Of a DNA stretch of 9,538 nucleotides, positions 5,890 to 9,538 are shown in pieces. The notes under the pieces were generated by a model. That model saw only the letters and a list, made by a program, of their open reading frames with translations, was not told where the DNA came from and ran no database searches. Positions within the stretch are counted from its first letter, which is position 1. Each line of letters begins with the position of its first letter. A program made the translations under genes and the position numbers. The stretch comes from Oscillospiraceae bacterium. Its GTDB lineage: Bacteria > Bacillota > Clostridia > Oscillospirales > Ruminococcaceae. The stretch covers positions 1 to 9,538 of the forward strand of contig JAFTNX010000122.1 in the NCBI GenBank assembly GCA_017451665.1, read 5' to 3'.

Positions 5890-7218
5890 ATGAAAAAAAG
5901 AATACTTTCAATAGCCGTCTGTGGCTGTCTTTTGCTTACAGGCTGTGGGGTTGGAAATACCCTTGGTATCGAGGGACTTGTGGCTTCGCCAAACCTTACA
6001 GACGAACAGTCAAACATTCACCAGACGCTTGAAAACAGTGTTGGGAAAGACATTGTTTTAAAATACCCTGAAAACGGAAATAACCGTTCTGCTTATGTGG
6101 TGGCTGACATTGATATGGAATTTACCGACGAGGCACTTGTATTTTATGAATTTAAAAATGCTGCGGCAGGTGACAGTGGCGTCAGAATAAACGTTATGGA
6201 CCAGAATGAGGGTGGACAGTGGAAATCTGTTTTTGACCTTACAGGAAAGGGTACTGATATTGATAAGGTTGCTATTTCAACGTTGGGAAGTGACCGACTT
6301 AAAAACATTATTGTAGGTTATTCTTCGATGACTGTCGACGGAAAGGTTTTGCAGATTTCAAGATACGACGGAAATGAATTTATGCCGTCGGTTTTTGAGG
6401 ACAGCTATTCCATTATGGAAATTCTCGACCTTGACAAGGACAGCTTCAAGGAGATTTTTACAGTTTTAAATAATACCACAACTTCTACTGCTACGGCGTC
6501 GCTTATACAGTCTGAAAACGGGGAAATTTTAAAAACACATCAGGTTGCTATGGGGTCTGACACGGTGTCATTCACAAACAGCACAATAGGACTCGTTGAC
6601 GAGGAAACTCCTGCTGTATTTGTGGACTGCTTAAAGTCAACAGGTGAATTACAGACGGAAATTATTTATTTCAGATACAATAAGCTTCAGAATCCTTTGT
6701 TGCAGTTCCCTGACAAACTGCTTATGAAAACCTCACGTCCTGCAGGGTATTATTCAAAGGATATTGACGGTGACGGCATTATTGAAATCCCGTCAACCGA
6801 ACTTATGCCAGGGCACGAAAATCTTCCTGATGAAGAAAAGGTTCTGATGACAAGCTGGTATAATTACAGCGATTATTATAACCTTGAAAAGAAATATTCG
6901 GGATATTATTCAATTTCAGACGGCTATCAGCTGGTATTCCCGAAAAGATGGCAGGGTATGGTTACTACAAAAATGGATACTGCTACAAACGAGGCAGTAT
7001 TTTATAAATACGAGGGGAATATTTCGGGATTTATGACAGAGCTTATGCGAATAGCTGTGTGCCCGAAAACCAAAACCTCCGAATATGAATATCAGGGTTA
7101 TGAGGTTATTGGCTCAAGTGGACAGCTTGATTATCTTGTAAAGCTTCCTACAAACAGACGTGAACCACTTATCTTAACCATTGACGAAGTTAAAAACAGC
7201 TTTTTTATAATTCAATAA
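5890..7218 (+). CDS. Exported lipoprotein with FG-GAP/VCBS-like Asp-rich loops
   Basis: The 442-residue product is a predicted lipoprotein: MKKR, a hydrophobic stretch and lipobox LTGC with Cys19 as the lipidation site. The middle part (about 60-330) is built of beta-rich repeats containing acidic loops like those of FG-GAP/VCBS propeller blades: degenerate ADIDMEFTDEALVF (about 73-86), DLDKDSFKEIF (from D180) and DIDGDGIIEI (D291, D293, D295). The last is a canonical Ca2+-binding DxDxDG pattern. The C-terminal part (about 340-442) is a separate region with DGYQLVFPKRWQG, not assigned to a family. No enzyme motif is visible. The response regulator gene starts 16 bp after the stop, so the two should share a transcript. 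An accessory or sensing role for the kinase is inferred from context only; a structural or binding lipoprotein is equally possible. Confidence 0.85.
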   Translation: MKKRILSIAVCGCLLLTGCGVGNTLGIEGLVASPNLTDEQSNIHQTLENSVGKDIVLKYPENGNNRSAYVVADIDMEFTDEALVFYEFKNAAAGDSGVRINVMDQNEGGQWKSVFDLTGKGTDIDKVAISTLGSDRLKNIIVGYSSMTVDGKVLQISRYDGNEFMPSVFEDSYSIMEILDLDKDSFKEIFTVLNNTTTSTATASLIQSENGEILKTHQVAMGSDTVSFTNSTIGLVDEETPAVFVDCLKSTGELQTEIIYFRYNKLQNPLLQFPDKLLMKTSRPAGYYSKDIDGDGIIEIPSTELMPGHENLPDEEKVLMTSWYNYSDYYNLEKKYSGYYSISDGYQLVFPKRWQGMVTTKMDTATNEAVFYKYEGNISGFMTELMRIAVCPKTKTSEYEYQGYEVIGSSGQLDYLVKLPTNRREPLILTIDEVKNSFFIIQ

Positions 7219-7234
7219 AGAAAGGACGATTGTT

Positions 7235-7942
7235 GTGAGTGTAAAGAGAATTCTTGTTTGTGAAGATGAAGATTCTATCAGAGAGTTTATTGTAATTAAC
7301 CTTATGAGAGTAGGTTATGAGGTTATTGACGTAAACTGTGGAGAAGAAGCTTTGAGAGTTTTTGATGAGTCAAACGGAAGCTTTGACGTAGCTTTGCTTG
7401 ACATTATGATGCCTGGTATTGACGGCTTTCAGGTCTGCAAAAAGCTGAGAGAACGTTCAGCTACTATGGGTATTATTATGCTTTCTGCAAAATCACAGGA
7501 AATGGATAAGGTTTCGTCACTTATGCTTGGTGCTGACGACTATATCACAAAGCCATTTTCTATTTCTGAACTTATTGCAAGAGTTGACGCAGTGTGCAGA
7601 AGAGTCAATATGACTCACACAAAGCCTGAAACTGCTACAAACATTATTTCAGGACCATTTACTCTTAATCTTAAGTCAAGAACTGTTTTGAAAAACGGTC
7701 AGCCTATTGTACTTACTCAGGTTGAATATCAGATTATGGAATATTTCTTTAAAAATCAGAATACTGCCCTTGACAGAACAAGTATTCTTTCTCATATCTG
7801 GGGCGAAAGCTATTATGGCGACGAAAAAATCGTTGACGTAAATATCAGAAGAATAAGAATGAAAATTGAGGACGAGCCTTCAAATCCACAGTATATTCTC
7901 ACAATCTGGGGATACGGTTATAAGTGGTCTATGCCTAACTAA
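7235..7942 (+). CDS. Response regulator, OmpR/PhoB family
   Basis: This is a cytoplasmic DNA-binding response regulator of 235 residues, normal for the family. The receiver domain (about 4-118) has the acidic pocket E10-D11, phospho-acceptor Asp56 in LLDIMMPGIDG, Ser84 in MLSAKS and Lys106 in YITKPF. All switch residues are present. The C-terminal winged helix (about 135-233) has LTQVEYQIMEYF, the recognition-helix segment VDVNIRRIRMKIE and the terminal wing IWGYGYKW. The start is GTG at 7235, with AAAGGA (7221-7226) eight bases upstream. The partner is almost certainly the histidine kinase encoded 88 bp downstream; the lipoprotein gene is immediately upstream. The sequence resembles PhoB/WalR-type regulators but the regulon cannot be told. 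Direct repeats at 5839-5867 are a possible binding site. Confidence 0.96.
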   Translation: MSVKRILVCEDEDSIREFIVINLMRVGYEVIDVNCGEEALRVFDESNGSFDVALLDIMMPGIDGFQVCKKLRERSATMGIIMLSAKSQEMDKVSSLMLGADDYITKPFSISELIARVDAVCRRVNMTHTKPETATNIISGPFTLNLKSRTVLKNGQPIVLTQVEYQIMEYFFKNQNTALDRTSILSHIWGESYYGDEKIVDVNIRRIRMKIEDEPSNPQYILTIWGYGYKWSMPN

Positions 7943-7995
7943 CAATTGACAATTGACAATGGACAATTGTCAATTAAGGTGTCTGCTTCGCAGAC
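7943..7995. repeat. Palindromic tandem-repeat element between regulator and kinase genes
   Basis: Directly after the regulator stop codon, a 7-bp unit close to CAATTGA is repeated about 4.7 times (7943-7975). The same stretch folds into a 12-bp perfect inverted repeat, AATTGACAATTG (7944-7955) and CAATTGTCAATT (7964-7975), with an 8-base loop. A second small hairpin, GTCTGC-TTC-GCAGAC (7981-7995), follows. Neither stem ends in a strong T-run. The structure resembles short interspersed palindromic (MITE/REP-like) elements of bacterial genomes, probably a remnant. It may reduce or stabilise kinase mRNA relative to regulator mRNA, but that is inference. Confidence 0.6.
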
Positions 7996-8030
7996 GGGTT
8001 TTAAAATTCAGCTAAAAAGGAGGGAAAGTA

Positions 8031-9533
8031 ATGGCAAAGCGACATAAACAGAGTATTACCAGACGTTGGATTTTTAACAGCGTGGGTATCGTTTTTATCA
8101 TTCTGCTTGTTATTACTGTTTCCCTTATTATCGGCATAAGACAGTTTTATTATAATTCGGTAAATCAGTATCTTTCTTCACAGATGAATGTTGTTATGGG
8201 TACTGTTACGAGATTTGCTGAGGACTTTGAAACGAACTTTTCAAGCGAACTGAGAAGTATCGTTGAGGACTATGAAAACAAAGAAAAAATCGAGCTTATG
8301 GCAATTGACGTTTATGGGAATACCGCTGTTACATCTTCGGGATTTGCTCCAAGCGAGGATACCTCTGTTGAGGATTATGAAATAGCACTAAGCTCAAAAA
8401 ACGGAAAAGGCGACGCTGTGTTCAGGCTTCCGACGGGGGAAAAAATTATGGCTATGACAGCTATGATTCCTATGGGTAGCAACGAGTACGAGGCTGTAAG
8501 AATGTTTGTGTCACTTAAAAAAGTTGACGAGCAGGTGCTTTCTACTTCCCTTATAATTATCGGAATTGCCGTTCTCATAATGGTATTTATTATCGCAGCA
8601 GGACTTTTCTTTGTAAAGTCAATTGTTTATCCGGTTATGGAAATCGGCGAGTTTGCCAAGAAGTTTGCAACAGGGGATTTTTCAGAACGAATTGAGAAAA
8701 AATCCGACGACGAAATCGGCGAGCTTTGTGACGACATCAACTATATGGCAGACGAGCTTTCAAATACCGAGGCTATGAAAAACGAGTTTATTTCGTCAGT
8801 TTCCCACGAGCTGAGAACACCACTTACTGCTATCAAGGGCTGGAGTGAAACTCTTTCGCAGATTGATGACAGGGGAATGTTTTTAAAGGGAATGAGAGTT
8901 ATTTCAAGCGAAACCGAAAGACTTTCACAGATGGTTGAAGAGCTTCTTGACTTCTCAAGAATTCAGGACGGACGACTTGTTTTACAGATGGATACTATTG
9001 ACATTCTGGCTGAGCTTGGTGAAACTGTTCTTATATATCAGGAAAGAGCAAAGATTATGGGGATTACCCTTAACTACTATGAGCCTGAAATGTTGCCTTT
9101 TGTAAACGGTGATAAAAACCGTTTAAAGCAGGTATTCATAAACATTGTGGACAACGCTATAAAGTATTCCGACAAGGGGGATACTGTTTCGGTTGAGGCG
9201 TACGAACAGGACGGGGCAGTGGTTATTTCTGTTTCGGACACGGGACTTGGAATATCTGCTGAGGACCTGCCTAAGATTAAAACAAAATTCTTTAAGGCAA
9301 ACCATACAAGACGTGGTAGCGGTATCGGACTTGCTGTTGCAGACGAAATTATTTCTATGCACGGTGGAACGCTTAATCTTTACAGCGAGCTTGGTGTGGG
9401 CACAACGGTTATGATTACTTTGCCTGCAATTGTTGAAAAGAATAAGAAAAAGGATAAGGAAACTATAAGCGTTGAGGTTATTTCAACGGAGGAACGTTCA
9501 GAAATGAACGAAAGGGAAAAGGAAAATGAGTAA
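8031..9533 (+). CDS. Membrane sensor histidine kinase with HAMP domain
   Basis: This 500-residue kinase phosphorylates its partner regulator, probably the one encoded just upstream. Layout: basic N-terminus, membrane helix 14-36, an extracytoplasmic sensor of about 135 residues (37-173) with a possible PAS/Cache-like segment (IELMAIDVYGNTAVTSSG), membrane helix 174-196, HAMP (about 197-247), and dimerisation domain with H-box SHELRTP (His259). The HATPase_c domain has the N-box VDNAIKYS (Asn375), G1 box DTGLGIS (Asp403), FFKANH and G2 GSGIGLAVADEI. All catalytic boxes are intact. A highly charged tail of about 33 residues (from VEKNKKKDKE) extends past the usual end of the ATPase domain. The start is ATG 8031, with a strong AGGAGG (8018-8023) seven bases upstream. 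The architecture resembles ResE/WalK/PhoR-type kinases; the signal is unknown. Confidence 0.96.
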   Translation: MAKRHKQSITRRWIFNSVGIVFIILLVITVSLIIGIRQFYYNSVNQYLSSQMNVVMGTVTRFAEDFETNFSSELRSIVEDYENKEKIELMAIDVYGNTAVTSSGFAPSEDTSVEDYEIALSSKNGKGDAVFRLPTGEKIMAMTAMIPMGSNEYEAVRMFVSLKKVDEQVLSTSLIIIGIAVLIMVFIIAAGLFFVKSIVYPVMEIGEFAKKFATGDFSERIEKKSDDEIGELCDDINYMADELSNTEAMKNEFISSVSHELRTPLTAIKGWSETLSQIDDRGMFLKGMRVISSETERLSQMVEELLDFSRIQDGRLVLQMDTIDILAELGETVLIYQERAKIMGITLNYYEPEMLPFVNGDKNRLKQVFINIVDNAIKYSDKGDTVSVEAYEQDGAVVISVSDTGLGISAEDLPKIKTKFFKANHTRRGSGIGLAVADEIISMHGGTLNLYSELGVGTTVMITLPAIVEKNKKKDKETISVEVISTEERSEMNEREKENE

Positions 9534-9538
9534 AAATA
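9526..9538 (+). CDS. Start of a downstream gene, translationally coupled to the kinase
   Basis: ATG at 9526 opens a frame reading MSKN before the window ends, overlapping the last 8 bases of the kinase gene (ATGAGTAA). AAGGG (9512-9516) lies 9 bases upstream. Such overlap is typical of coupled genes in an operon. The product cannot be recognised from four codons, and the call could be wrong. Confidence 0.45.

Noticed and set aside
7981..8000. GTCTGC/GCAGAC hairpin considered as an intrinsic terminator ahead of the kinase gene
   Set aside because: A 6-bp stem followed by CGGG... rather than a T-run, and a kinase with a strong ribosome binding site follows; better explained as part of the palindromic repeat.

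Overview
The window looks like a chromosomal segment from an AT-rich, probably spore-forming member of the Clostridia, most likely Ruminococcaceae/Oscillospirales-like. The evidence is the AT-rich composition, AGGAGG-type ribosome binding sites, a SpoIID homologue, a VanZ-family gene, a clostridial-style citrate synthase and a Gram-positive lipoprotein/two-component cluster. The genus is inferred and no rRNA is present to fix it. There is no tRNA, rRNA, CRISPR array, transposase or phage gene, and the segment is almost fully coding.

Left part (1-4148): a minus-strand apolipoprotein N-acyltransferase gene (lnt) runs off the left edge. It is divergent from a plus-strand pair, cca (CCA tRNA nucleotidyltransferase) and a small VanZ-family membrane protein gene. 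The VanZ-like gene converges on a minus-strand spoIID homologue and the two share 44 bp at their 3' ends, with no intrinsic terminator visible between them. The SpoIID protein has Gln where the family's catalytic Glu is expected, while its upstream region carries a good sigma-E-like promoter.

Centre (4149-5890): divergent from spoIID, a near-consensus vegetative promoter drives a citrate synthase gene with all catalytic residues, followed by a clear rho-independent terminator. The next intergenic region has an extended -10 promoter overlapped by a 9-bp direct repeat and a small dyad.

Right part (5890-9538): an apparent operon encodes a large lipoprotein with degenerate FG-GAP/VCBS-like, Asp-rich loops, an OmpR/PhoB-type response regulator and a membrane HAMP histidine kinase. 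The start of a further gene overlaps the kinase stop codon. A short palindromic tandem repeat, MITE-like in appearance, sits between regulator and kinase genes. The lipoprotein plus two-component pair is the best candidate for an undescribed functional unit, in which an exported lipoprotein could act with the kinase in envelope or ion sensing. Lnt, encoded at the other end of the window, would be expected to N-acylate such lipoproteins.
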